From Vibrio taketomensis (GTDB lineage Bacteria; Pseudomonadota; Gammaproteobacteria; Enterobacterales; Vibrionaceae): 64,000 nt of DNA. Positions 52,771-63,092 of this stretch are shown one piece after another. Each line of letters starts with the position of its first letter. Position 1 is the stretch's first letter. Location of the stretch: positions 682,001 through 746,000 of the forward strand of contig NZ_AP019650.1 of the NCBI RefSeq assembly GCF_009938165.1. The letters run 5' to 3'. The position numbers were made by a program, and so were the translations under genes. Under the pieces are notes generated by a model that was not told where the DNA came from, made no database searches, and worked only from the letters and a program-made list of their open reading frames with translations.

Positions 52771-53220
52771 ATGATTCTTCGTTTTGTGGCAGTGAGTCTT
52801 GCAAGCATCGCATTTGCAATTCCAAGTTATGCCGATGAGGCAATTACAGCTAATAACTTTGCATCTCTGTTAGGTAACACACCTACAGAACAAACAATCC
52901 AAACCGTATTTCAGTCAAATCCTGAACAGGTGTTAGACATTCTCTCTCTTTTGTTGGAATCCGAAGGTATCGATCAGCAATTTGTATTAACAGAGGCGCT
53001 AACTGCGGCACCAGAACAAGCTCAAGCGATCGCCCAAGTAGCTCGTGATGCTGGAGTAAGTAGCGAAACAATTACTACATCCGCTTTGCTGGCCGATGTG
53101 GATCCGACTGAGGTTGCAGAAGCAACTGCTGCTGGTCCAGCTTCTGCAATTGCACCACCAGCAGCCCCTGCAGTTGGCAGTAATGGCGGTGGTGGATTAG
53201 CCGTCGTCTCACCTAATTAA
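52771..53220 (+). CDS. Small secreted protein of the EPS locus, function unknown
   Basis: Intact, 149 residues. ATG 52771 has AAGGA 6 bp upstream. Signal peptide FVAVSLASIAFAIPSYA with likely cleavage before DEA. The mature part is acidic and Ala/Gln/Glu-rich with regularly spaced helical segments (EQTIQTVFQSNPEQVLDIL, EQAQAIAQVARDAGVSSETI), ending in a Pro/Ala/Gly-rich tail (PPAAPAVGSNGGGG). It lies 27 bp before the ligase gene in the same operon. No known domain recognised; a secreted matrix or accessory protein is inference. Confidence 0.78.
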   Translation: MILRFVAVSLASIAFAIPSYADEAITANNFASLLGNTPTEQTIQTVFQSNPEQVLDILSLLLESEGIDQQFVLTEALTAAPEQAQAIAQVARDAGVSSETITTSALLADVDPTEVAEATAAGPASAIAPPAAPAVGSNGGGGLAVVSPN

Positions 53221-53247
53221 TTATTACCGTATGTAAAAAGCGTAACC

Positions 53248-54666
53248 ATGAAGTTTTATGAAAGGCTGGCGTATTCACTCTTTATACTATTAATTACTTG
53301 GCTTCCCGTGCCTTTGGGCAGTAACCGTGTATGGGCCTGGTCAATTTCTGAGATTTGGGTTGCCCTAATCTCGTTGCTAATTCTCATCGCTTATAAAGGT
53401 CAAATCCCCTTTCGACTTCTCAACCATTACAAATTGCTGGTTTATCCTATGTGCTTGTTCCAGGCATGGGTAACATTACAGTTAGTGCCGTTTCACTTCG
53501 AAATACTCTCATTCTTGTCACCTAATAGTGCACACATCTATCAACTCGCAGGTGCGAAATATGGCTATCTATCCATTGACTCCAGAATGACTCAGATTTC
53601 GTTAATCAAAGGTCTCAGCTATACGTTGCTAGTTATAAACGCAATTATTTTAGTTAACTCCAGTAAAAGACTTAAATGGCTGGCTCTTGCCATCATTTGT
53701 AGTGGCACATTTCAAGCATTTTATGCCTCTCTAATGGTGCTGTTGGAAATTCCAGAAAGTGCCTTCTTCAATTACCCGGAAGAAGGAATAGCGACTGGAT
53801 CCTTTGTGTATAAAAATCATTTAGCTAACTATTTAATGATGTGTCTTTGCATAGGCTTAGGCTACATAGTCACCGAACTAAGATTAAGCCCATCTGGTAG
53901 TTGGAATCATCGATTACGTCGGATTCTCGAGGGGATACTGAGTGAAAAAATGTTGGTCAGACTATGTCTTATTATTATGGTGATCGCTCTGGTAATGACT
54001 CGTTCAAGAATGGGAAATACTGCTTTTTTCTTTGCTACCGCATTTGGAGGAATTCTGGCACTGCTCTACTACAAACAACGCCCTAAAGCACTTTCGATAT
54101 TAGTTGCTAGCGTCCTCATTATTGACACAATCATTATTGGTACTTTATTTGGTCTAGAAAAAGTAAAACAACGGCTGGTAGAAACATCCCTAGGATTTGA
54201 ATCGAGAGATCAGGTTGTCATGTGGGCGCTAGATATAGTGCGTGATTTCCCTTGGACAGGAACGGGCTTAGCTAGCTTTTATACCATATTCCCCATGTAC
54301 TCGCACGGTGATATAGGTTTCTACGATCATGCACATAACGAATATATTCAATTTATGGTTGAAGTTGGTATCCCAGCTACAATCGTTTTAAGTGCCCTCG
54401 TGCTATTCGCCTTTTGGCGTAGTTTGCAAACGATTAGAGACCGAAACAGTCGAACTATGAAAGGGTTAGCACTTGGTTGCATCATGTCCATTACTGGTAT
54501 GCTGGTTCATATGAGTGTTGACTTCACCTTACAACCGCCAGCAAATGCAATCACATTTATTTTGGTGCTATTTATCGCGCACGCATGTTTCATCTTACCT
54601 GCCACAGGTAGATTACCTATTAAGACCGTATCTGTTGTAAAGAATCAAACAACAGAGGAGCTATAA
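53248..54666 (+). CDS. O-antigen ligase / polymerase family membrane protein
   Basis: Intact, 472 residues, about twelve hydrophobic segments. The Wzy_C/WaaL-type periplasmic loop is GTGLASFYTIFPMY...FYDHAHNEYIQFMVEVGIP with the conserved H-N-E-Y. Similar proteins occur in vps/syp-type loci. Because a second polymerase-like protein is encoded at 49309, one of the two may ligate rather than polymerise. The Wzb gene starts 1 bp after its stop. Confidence 0.85.
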   Translation: MKFYERLAYSLFILLITWLPVPLGSNRVWAWSISEIWVALISLLILIAYKGQIPFRLLNHYKLLVYPMCLFQAWVTLQLVPFHFEILSFLSPNSAHIYQLAGAKYGYLSIDSRMTQISLIKGLSYTLLVINAIILVNSSKRLKWLALAIICSGTFQAFYASLMVLLEIPESAFFNYPEEGIATGSFVYKNHLANYLMMCLCIGLGYIVTELRLSPSGSWNHRLRRILEGILSEKMLVRLCLIIMVIALVMTRSRMGNTAFFFATAFGGILALLYYKQRPKALSILVASVLIIDTIIIGTLFGLEKVKQRLVETSLGFESRDQVVMWALDIVRDFPWTGTGLASFYTIFPMYSHGDIGFYDHAHNEYIQFMVEVGIPATIVLSALVLFAFWRSLQTIRDRNSRTMKGLALGCIMSITGMLVHMSVDFTLQPPANAITFILVLFIAHACFILPATGRLPIKTVSVVKNQTTEEL

Positions 54667-54667
54667 G

Positions 54668-55109
54668 ATGGTTGAGAGAATCTTAATTGTTTGCACTGCC
54701 AATATATGTCGTTCTCCACTAGCTCAGGTTATCCTTGCGGATTTATTGCCTAACAAGCAAGTGCTTTCCGCTGGAGTGTTAGTCGAAGAGCTGGCGCTAA
54801 ATAAGCAAGGTGCGGCGAATTATTGTGTGTCGCTTGCCAAGCGTAACGGATTTGATCTATCTCAACACCAAGCAAAACCGATCAGTAAAGAACTTATTGA
54901 AAACGCGGATTTAATTTTAGTGATGAACCATGAACAACTAGAAGTAGTTTCTAAACTTGCATTAGGCGCTCGGGCTAAGACACTCCTTTTTGGGCAATGG
55001 ATCGGTCAAGGCGATATCCTCGACCCTTATGGCCAAGATTTTCTTTCATTTGAACGTTGTTATAGACACTCAAAAAGCAGCACATAGTTGGCAAAGAAGA
55101 TTAGCCTAA
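54668..55109 (+). CDS. Low-molecular-weight protein-tyrosine phosphatase (Wzb-type), C-terminus shifted
   Basis: Dephosphorylates the Tyr-rich tail of the Wzc kinase. The P-loop CTANICRS (C-x5-R) is at residues 9-16, and the general-acid DPYG near residue 118. The raw frame ends SKSST at 55087; a shift near 55073 gives QKAAHSWQRRLA and TAA 55109, the normal LMW-PTP end. Convergent with vpsP. Confidence 0.9.
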
Positions 55110-55138
55110 GAATTACGCCAACAATCGCATTTTTCCAC

Positions 55139-55753
55139 CTATTGCTGATTACACACCACCAACTTTATTTTGTTGAAAAACAACAGATTACATATACGCT
55201 GCTTACCATTCGAATAGTTCAACATCGTATTAAAGTTATCCTTATATCTCCAATTTTTCGCCAGTTTTAGAGCGTCACGCGAAGCGAATATCTTGGCTTC
55301 TAACGATTCATTTGGCCAATTTGAAAATACATGGTCGATAGTCTCAATCGTTACTAAAGAGTTTTGTGGCCCAAACAGCTGCGCTAAATTCAAATATTCA
55401 TTCGCTTTCAAAATCTGATCATTTGATTTGTGTAGCCTAAAAAGCTCGATATAAGTCGGTGACCAAGTAGGCCGCAGATGAGTGCTTAAAATTAGCATCG
55501 ATTCAATGTCATCAGGCTCGAATCGTTTGTAACCATGATACTGCAACCATTGTAACAACTTTGCATATGTATTTAATTCATGGGCAGTAACCAGAGGTGA
55601 TGTTAAGTTAAGTTGACTAACCATACTAGTCACGACTTCGCTATCATACTCACCAACTTCGAGTACAGAAATCTGTCTTTCAACTGCACCAGTTTTAATC
55701 GCCTGAAGAGCCAATACCAAAATTCCAACGAGAACCAGCAAAATACGTAACAT
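55139..55753 (-). CDS. VpsP-family polysaccharide biosynthesis protein
   Basis: About 204 residues with one N-terminal membrane anchor (LRILLVLVGILVLALQAI) and a helical periplasmic part with TPR-like repeats (ANEYLNLAQLFGPQNSL). This matches the VpsP family encoded in Vibrio EPS loci; precise role unknown. The gene is intact and is the last of the export set on the minus strand. Confidence 0.78.
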   Translation of the reverse strand: MLRILLVLVGILVLALQAIKTGAVERQISVLEVGEYDSEVVTSMVSQLNLTSPLVTAHELNTYAKLLQWLQYHGYKRFEPDDIESMLILSTHLRPTWSPTYIELFRLHKSNDQILKANEYLNLAQLFGPQNSLVTIETIDHVFSNWPNESLEAKIFASRDALKLAKNWRYKDNFNTMLNYSNGKQRICNLLFFNKIKLVVCNQQ

Positions 55754-55886
55754 ATCAACATTAAATAGTACTTTGCTTTCGAAGTTATTGATTTTGTAAC
55801 TCTCTCTCCACTAACTACCCTGCTCTTAAAACGACAACAATTCCTATTACTATCACATCAACAGCAAAAGAGTTCTGTTGAAACTC

Positions 55887-58101
55887 TTAGCTTTGCGAGT
55901 AAGCATATTTTGCATACTCTGAATAATTATGAGCACCTTTTTTGGGGGCGTGCACCTGATTTAAAACAACACCGTCAATTGGAATTTGATGCCTAGCAAA
56001 TAGTGTCATTGTATGTTTGTAAACTGATTTGGTGGTGCTGTTGGCTTTCAACACAAGCACTATACCTTGGGTTAAGCGACCAACTAAAAACGCATCTTTC
56101 ACCGGCAGTATTGGCGGTGTATCGAATATAATTCGATCGTACTTACCTGATAGAGATAATATTAACTCTTCAAATGCCTGACTGCTCAGGATTTCCTGTG
56201 GGTTTGGCGACAGCATTCCCGCACTGAGCACATCTAAATTGCTATCTTCATAAGGAACAATGCAATCTTCACTCAGGGTATTCATCATCAAAATATTGGT
56301 CAACCCTGGATGAGAATTCGATATACCAAACCTTCCCGCGACTGAAGGCTTTCTTAGATCACAATCAATAAGTAATACTTTTTCCAACTTCGCGAAAGAT
56401 AAAGCTAAGTTGACAGCGACTGTCGTTTTTCCCTCTTCAGGAACAGAAGATGATATGGCGACAAGTTTTCTGTTTTTGTTATAAAAGCTCAAATTTAGTG
56501 ATGTACGAATCGAATCGAGCGACTCATGAAACACTGAAAATTTATCATTATGGAATACACTCGCATCGAGCGGACGTTTTTTATATGAGCGATCTTTAAG
56601 CAAAGGCACAGTTCCGGTAGGTAATAATCCTAGTTTATTTTCAAAATCACGAGCTGACTCAATGGTATTATTTAATGCATCCAAGCAAATGATCACCATC
56701 ATGGCAAAGCCCATACTAGCGACAAATGCTAGCAATACGATTAATTTACGATTTGGTTTATTTGGTAACTCTGGCACCAAAGCATGGTCGCTAAATCTCG
56801 CATTGGTGGCACTAAAATCACTAGTTGCGGAAGTTTCTTTTTGTCGTGTTAAGAATAAGTCATACAGCTTAGCATTAGTGTCAACTTCACGTTTCAAAGC
56901 ATCGTACTCTCGCTTCACAACACTGAGCGTTTGAAATTCTTCTTTTGTTGAGCATTTCTTGCCTCAACATAAACTCTGCTCTTTGCACTCGCCAACTCTT
57001 TTTCAATTCCATTAATTAATTTTTGAACCGTTTGCTGGGCTCTCATCTGGATTGATTTTAGTTGAGCATTGGCTTGAATCATCTTGTCATGTTTGGGACC
57101 ATAACGTTTAGATAATTCACTCACTTCCTTCACCGCATCCGATTCCGCTTTACGAATATCACGAATTTGAGGATGGTTCGAAATTTGCGAAATTGAACCT
57201 AATGTTGACACATCAACATTTCTATTACTCTTTAACGCATTGTACAACGACTGTGTTTCTATACGTCTATTAGTCGCTTCCGTAATTCTATCGGTTAAGT
57301 TGGCTAGCTCTGAACTGGTCAACGCTACTATACCACTGTCATCAATCAATTCTTGCTGACGTAAAAAGTCGAGCAACGCTTGCTCTGAATTATCTAACTG
57401 CTGTTTCAAGGTAGCCAAGCGAGTATTGATCCAACCCGTCGCTTGCTCGGTGGCTTGTAATTTCGACTCTAAGTTGTTTTCTATAAACGCCAAACCTACT
57501 TCATTTGCAATCTTTGCGGCTAATATCGGGTCTTCTGACTCAAAAGAAATTCTTACTAATTGTGTTTTACGAATCGGCGTGATGGTTAATTTCGATCTAA
57601 ATGATTTTAGTACAGCTCTGTTTATTGCATCTTCGTCAAAAACCTCACTGCGTTGCTCGCCGTTAGATGATATAAAATAGGATGCAAGTGTTGGGTTAGA
57701 GAGGATCTTGGATTTTATCTGAACAATGAAACTGGTTTTGGGGGCAACCAGTTCAGGATTGAATTCTGGATATTGTTGTAGGTTAAGCTTATTTATTACC
57801 CTTTGTGCCACTTGATTAGACTTCAAGATTTCAAACTGTGTTAAATAATACTCTTTTGCACTTGTATCAAATCCTACTACTTCTTCGATTGAAATCGCTT
57901 TTTTCTCCGAAGATTCAATTAGCAAAGTGGCAGTTGCCTTATACGTAGGAGTTATCGATAACGCTATTAATACCGATATTGCAGTACATAACAAGGTAAA
58001 TAATGCAACTGATAACCAACGCATTTTAATTAGATGCCAATAATATCCAACGTCGATGATTTTTCTCTTTCTTGGATATTACCTTGAAGATTATTAGACA
58101 T
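55887..58101 (-). pseudogene. Wzc-type tyrosine autokinase / chain-length regulator, frameshifts
   Basis: About 738 residues. N-terminal Wzz domain: first helix RWLSVALFTLLCTAISVLIAL, periplasmic coiled coil (residues ~200-340), second helix LIVLLAFVASMGFAMMVI. C-terminal BY-kinase: Walker A SSVPEEGKTTVA, Walker A' LLIDCDLRKPSV, Walker B IIFDTPPILP, and a Tyr-rich tail NYSEYAKYAYSQS. Breaks at ~58025 (T run) and ~56917; adding one A to AAAA at the latter restores QQKEEFQTLSVVKREYDA. Starts ATG 58101. Confidence 0.9.
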
Positions 58102-58135
58102 ATTAAGTTCCAACTTCCAAATCTATTCTTCAGCC

Positions 58136-58667
58136 TTAAAAAAAGCTTTGTTCAATGACAATGATATCGCCAGGCAAGACCTTCTCTGATAACTTGACCT
58201 TGTTTTTATTATCATCTGACCCATTTTGTGCAATGTAAACTTTGCTACGAGAAGCTCGATCAGTAAAACCACCAGCTAACGCTATCGCTTTGTCTACTGT
58301 CAACCCAGGCTGATATTCATAACCCCCCGGTTTTTTTACTTCGCCATTCACATAAACATTTCTAAATTCAACCACACTGACTCTGACCTTTGGAGATATA
58401 ATATAATCTCCCAATAAGCCCTGGGTAATCTCGGCTTTCAGTTGTTCCGGTGTTTTGTTTAATGCACTCAACTCTCCAAGGTATGGGTATTCAAATTTTC
58501 CGCTACTATTTATGTTGAGTGAATCGATCGACAACTCTTTCTCCCCATATACTGAGATTTGAATTGTGTCTCCAGCACCGATAACGTACGTATCTTCAAA
58601 TGCTAGTGATCTACAAGAGAACAGTAGAAAAACAAGAAAACGTGAAAATATTTATTAGTTTTAACAT
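58136..58667 (-). pseudogene. Wza-type polysaccharide export protein, N-terminal frameshift
   Basis: About 176 residues. ATG 58667 (GAGG upstream) gives MLKLINIFTF, and after a T-run correction near 58632 a signal peptide LVFLLFSCRSLA with FEDTYVIGAGDTIQISVYGE. The Poly_export domain is followed by one SLBB domain (VYVNGEVKKPGGYEYQPGLTVDKAIALAGGF). There is no C-terminal barrel helix, as in the short Wza homologues of vps-like systems. Located between the barrel protein and Wzc. Confidence 0.87.
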
Positions 58668-58687
58668 CTCTAACCTCAGTAATCTCT

Positions 58688-59917
58688 TTAAAAATCAGCT
58701 CAACAGATAAATACCAAACATTTTGATCATACGTATTGGTCTTAATTGAAGAATCGTTATTTTCGTTTCTCCATCCAGCTGATATATCGGCTAAATCTCT
58801 CAATTCATAACCTAGGGCAAACGCAGATTTTACTAAGTCATCATCACGTTCGCTTTCTGAATAATCATCTTGAGAGACAGTAAGGGACAAATAGCTGTAT
58901 AGGTTTGTTAACCAAAAATGTTTCCAACTACCATCAAAACTGGTTTGATCAATGTAGTTCGAGCCTTGGCTAGGTTCTATAGCATCCTGACTTGCAGATA
59001 GCGTAAAGGTTGAGTAATTGAGTGGTTTCCAGTTGACTTCTACATTCCAACTAAATCCGTCAAAGTTGGGTTTATTAGTGTCTTCATAGGATTTATTCTG
59101 TAAACCAAAACGCAATTTACCATCTGTTTTACCCGAAACATCCCATTTAGCACCAAGATAATAATAGCTATTAATATTATCCTGAGATTCTCCAGTTATA
59201 GGGGCATTGAGCTCAAAATCTCGCCTTGCTACATCGTATTCAATTAATAACTGCGTATGAGGTAACGCTTGAAAATAAAAGGCAACTCCACCACCTACCT
59301 CATCATAATCTTTGTATTTGGTACTAATTGAACCAAATCCATCGACTGTAACATTACGATAGTTTTATACTTTTATTCTCATAACGAATATTAGATTCAA
59401 TCCTGCCTTTCGATCCTTCTGAACCATAAACGTAAGTAGCATTAATGTTGTGCAATCCATATTTTGCTGGTCCGTCAGCTAAAATCGAAATGTCATCGCC
59501 CGCCAGAATTCCGGTGCCTCGCTCTTCATGCAAAGCAAGGTAACTGTAGTTCAAACCAATCCCATTCCGCCGATTGACTTGTATAAAATTGTTCGTCGTA
59601 AATCGGTGATCAATAAAATTATCTTCGGAACTATCAAAGTACGTTCCTGAAGATAGTTGGTAAGCAATTTGATACTGGTTGCCATTTCGATCCGATGACA
59701 AGACAACGCCGGGAGCAATTATCATGACCGTAGAAGACTCTGGGTTTTCTGCATCAGAGAATCGTCCTATATTGTCTACATGCTCAAAATCCGTTTTAAA
59801 AAGTGGGACAATCTTTATCCCGGAGTTAGTGAAATAGCCAAGACTATCTTGAGAAAAGGCACTAAAAGCTGTTGAACAAGCACAAATAATGAGCAAGCCT
59901 TTATTCACATTATGCAT
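58688..59917 (-). pseudogene. Outer-membrane beta-barrel protein (VpsM/BBP2-like), frameshifts
   Basis: About 410 residues with signal peptide GLLIICACSTAFSAFSQ. Alternating strands and conserved GGGVAFYFQALPHTQLLIEYD and KHFWLTNLYSYLSLTVSQDDY fit the putative beta-barrel porin 2 family found in EPS loci. A one-A loss near 59366 splits it. At the 3' end the raw frame runs on to 58603, but adding one T to TTTTT gives YLSVELIF and a stop, i.e. the C-terminal Phe typical of outer-membrane barrels. Start ATG 59917. Confidence 0.82.
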
Positions 59918-60338
59918 TATTAATCCTTTATCAGATGCAATCATCCTATGATAAACATCCACTACACCCGTTATGCTTTCATTGCTGAGCCATTTAATAG
60001 CAGTTAGCAATTGAAATTCAGAGATGTAGTATCCATTTTTTCTTCGCGTAATAACTAAAATAAAAGCAATATCTAGACCAGTCTCAATTATAAGAAGATT
60101 GTGCACTGCAGTAATTTTTTATTAATTCGTCAACACTGAATTAAACTGAATTGGACAATATAATAAAGAAGTGTTGCCACATTATTCATTGAAATCATCA
60201 ATACAATAAAACGAATAATGGTTAGAGCCATTATACAGGTAGCAGACATACGCTTAGGTCAGCGAGAATACCTTGGTTGGTAAACAAGATTACGATTTGG
60301 CTGCCATGCATACAACCCCAGTGATTGGACAAATGCCT
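59918..60338. other. Intergenic region upstream of the EPS export genes
   Basis: About 420 AT-rich bases with no supported gene. Expected promoter of the barrel-Wza-Wzc-VpsP operon. Contains the inverted repeat at 60216-60233. Confidence 0.5.
60216..60233. promoter_or_regulatory. Inverted repeat TAATGG-N6-CCATTA
   Basis: Perfect 6-bp arms with a 6-bp spacer, about 300 bp upstream of the barrel gene start. Operator-like geometry; no regulator can be named. Confidence 0.25.
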
Positions 60339-61107
60339 CTAAACCAAATCCAATAATAATTCAGTTTTGGCCAAAGAAGAAGCTCTCACCTCACAACGCA
60401 ACCACTGATAGCACTCCATCTTCGTTATCTAAGACCAATGCTATTGCAAACGTGTTACTTGCTGCATCAATGATAGGGTCAATGACTTTCACCGTGCCTT
60501 GATGGATTTGGTCCGACCTAAAGCGGTGACATTGAATGTATCACCTTTTTGATGGTGCCATAAAGTTCCGCTGGTAAAACAATTTCCGCATGCATTGGAT
60601 TGAGCGTTGCAATGCGTAAAAGGCGTTTCATCAACAAACTCACCAGGATCTTTGTAGCGTTGTATAACCACACCTTCGATTGGGCTCTTGGTTTCTCGAA
60701 GTCCAAGACGAACACGAGCCTCTTTTAATTGAAAAGCAGCTAAACGTACTTCCGTCATCATTTCATCTTGTTCGATATCAGAAATAAGATTTTTCTTAAA
60801 CAAATCTGTGTTTCGTTCGACTTTACGCGTTGCAAACTCAACCTTGCCTTAACGGTATTCACAGCAGCAGCTTCGAGCTAGACTCCAATACCATCACTGT
60901 TTGACCTTTTTACTCGGTCACCGCGTTGTACATCGATATTCTTTATAACCCTTGAACTTCACTACTTAACTCAACATCAAAGCTTGGCTCAAGTAAGCAG
61001 CTTAATGGAGCCAAAGGCAATAAGTTCGGTTTATCTTGAGCCAAAACCATTTGTGAATTGGTGATTGCGCTAACCGCAATCGACATCCATGTTAAATACT
61101 TCATCAT
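60339..61107 (-). pseudogene. HlyD/RND-type periplasmic adaptor of the SecA cassette, frameshifts
   Basis: About 255 residues. ATG 61107: MMKYLTWMSIAVSAITNSQMVLA (signal peptide), then QDKPNLLPLAPLSCLLEPSFDVELSSEVQG, the lipoyl half VKKGQTVMVLESSLEAAAVN, a coiled coil (TDLFKKNLISDIEQDEMMTEVRLAAFQLKEARVRLGL), the second lipoyl half SPIEGVVIQRYKDPGEFV and a beta-barrel domain. Breaks near 60955, 60850, 60640, 60500 and 60410. It begins 6 bp past the SecA-like gene, so they are co-transcribed. Confidence 0.8.
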
Positions 61108-61112
61108 CGCGA

Positions 61113-63092
61113 TTACATCCTATGATCTGAAAAGACAACAATTCCTGTTGTTGTTCATCCTGTTTTAATAGTTGTTTTCGTTGAGCTTCTTGCGTTCGCT
61201 CAGCCTCTCTCTGACAACATTTTATACCTTTCAACAATAATGTATTTTTAACTTCCAGGGTAGCCTTAAATGATAAATCATTGTTAACAATCTTTTGATT
61301 TTGGGGTAATTATTGGCTCTTCAAGTGATAAAACATACTCCACGCTGCCTTTATCGCCTTGACGAGCACAGCGTCCTGCCAACTGTCTATCAACCCGTGA
61401 AGTGTCGTGGACGCCGGTAATGATCACGTGCAGTCCGCCCAAAATCTCAACTTCATTTGGCAGCTTATATCTGTTCCCCTTCCCGCCATGCTGGTCGCGA
61501 TTGTGATACAACCCAACTGACCAGCTCGGGCAATCACTTCTGCTTCATGCTTATCTTGGCGAGCATTCAATACTTGATGCGTAATCTTCAGTTGATCGAG
61601 CAAAGCGCTCAGTGTTTCTGATGAATACAATGATTGAGTACCAATCAAAATAGGGCGTCGACTACCACCTTGGACGCTATAAATCCGTTCAACTACTTTT
61701 TGCCATTTTGTTGTTCATCTTGCTACACTCTCGCCCAGTGTAATACGTTGCGATTTTTATTAGTCGGTACATCAACGACAGGTAAACCATATACGCGCCA
61801 AATTCGTGTTTAACTTCATTTGCGGTACCCGTCATACCAGAAAGGCAGTAATAATGACGAAAAAGTTTTGAAAACTCACACTCGCTAGCGTCACTCTCAG
61901 GTCACTCAACTCGCAGCCTTCTTTTATCTCTATTAATTGATGAAGTCCTTTTTGCCAACTGCGTTCGGGCATACGACGTCCTGTATGCTCATCAATAATG
62001 ACTACCTTGTCTTCATCAATTAGATATTCTCTGTCGCGACGAAATAAATAATGCGCACTTAATGCCTGCTTAACCAACTCAATACGTCTCACTCGTGCGC
62101 GCCATAGCGCCCATTCACACTCAACCTCGCAATCGATTCTTCACCTACTGAGGTTAATTCAACCGTTCGAGACTTTTCATTCACCATATAGTCTCGCTCT
62201 CGCTCTAACTGCAACATGATGGTATAAGCTTGTTGATACATTTTACTCTGTTCTGGCTGAGGCTTCGCATCTCCCGAAATAATTAGTGGCGTACTCGCCT
62301 CATCCATAAACACTCCATCGGCTTCGTCTACTACCGCAAAATGTAACCCTCGCAACATCAGTTGGTTCGGTGCTTGGCTGCGATGTGAATGAATCCCTCT
62401 CATTGCGTGTCGTTGTAAGGCATGATTGTTACCGATGAGCTGAATCCGGTCTTTCAAAAATCAAACGCTAGTTCATTGTTGGTACAGTAAGTAATATCAC
62501 ATGCATACTGTGCTTTGCGTTGACCAACCTGCAAGCCTTCAATAATCACACCTACAGACAACCCCAAACGTTGATACACCGGCGTCATTAATTCAGCATC
62601 ACGCTGAGTCAAATAATTATTGACCGTAACAACATGGGTAGGAATACCTGCCAGCGCTGCTGTTGCTACTGGTAGCGTCGCGGTTAACGTCTTGCCCTCG
62701 CCAGTGTGCATTTGGGCAACCGTGCCATGCAAAATGGCCAGTCCACCAAGAATTTGGCTATCAAATTGCCACATTCAAGCTCACGCCCAGAGACTTCCCG
62801 TATCAATGCAAATGACCTAATGATTCTCCCAACACTTAAACCTTGCTGATGCATTTGCTTGCGAAGAGCGTAAATTGCTATATCAAGTTCTTCATCACTT
62901 AACCGACGAAGATGACGATCGTATCGTTTCACCCCCAGAGTATCGGTCGATAGAACCACACCGAAGATCGAATAGGTCTCGAAAAGTATGCCGTGATTGT
63001 TCGCCACCAACGTACCATTAAGCTTTGCTTTATCGGTGCCTTTGCGGACGTTCCAAACAAGAAACAGGGCGTCTAATTGGATAGTTAAACAT
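61113..63092 (-). pseudogene. Shortened SecA-like ATPase, frameshifts
   Basis: Restored length about 660 residues. All SecA motor motifs are visible in order: [13 protein letters not shown] (Walker A), VVDEADGVFMDEASTPLIISG (Walker B/DEAD), a short PPXD with [41 protein letters not shown], and RQLAGRCARQGDKGS. After NBD2 only the start of the scaffold helix remains (QREAERTQEAQRKQLLKQDE), ending near LLSF; the helical wing, rest of the scaffold and zinc-binding tail of housekeeping SecA are absent. ATG 63092 overlaps the upstream stop (ATGTTTAA). About nine frame breaks. Confidence 0.85.

Noticed and set aside
52596..52838. An 80-codon plus-strand ORF upstream of the small secreted protein
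   Set aside because: It overlaps the signal-peptide region of a better gene in another frame, lacks a ribosome site and has no protein-like pattern.
58603..58687. C-terminal extension of the beta-barrel protein overlapping wza
   Set aside because: It exists only because of a one-T loss; the corrected gene stops after ...VELIF, with the C-terminal Phe of a true barrel.
61113..63092. Housekeeping preprotein translocase secA
   Set aside because: It ends after NBD2, has a short PPXD and sits among HlyD genes rather than in the usual secM-secA-mutT context.
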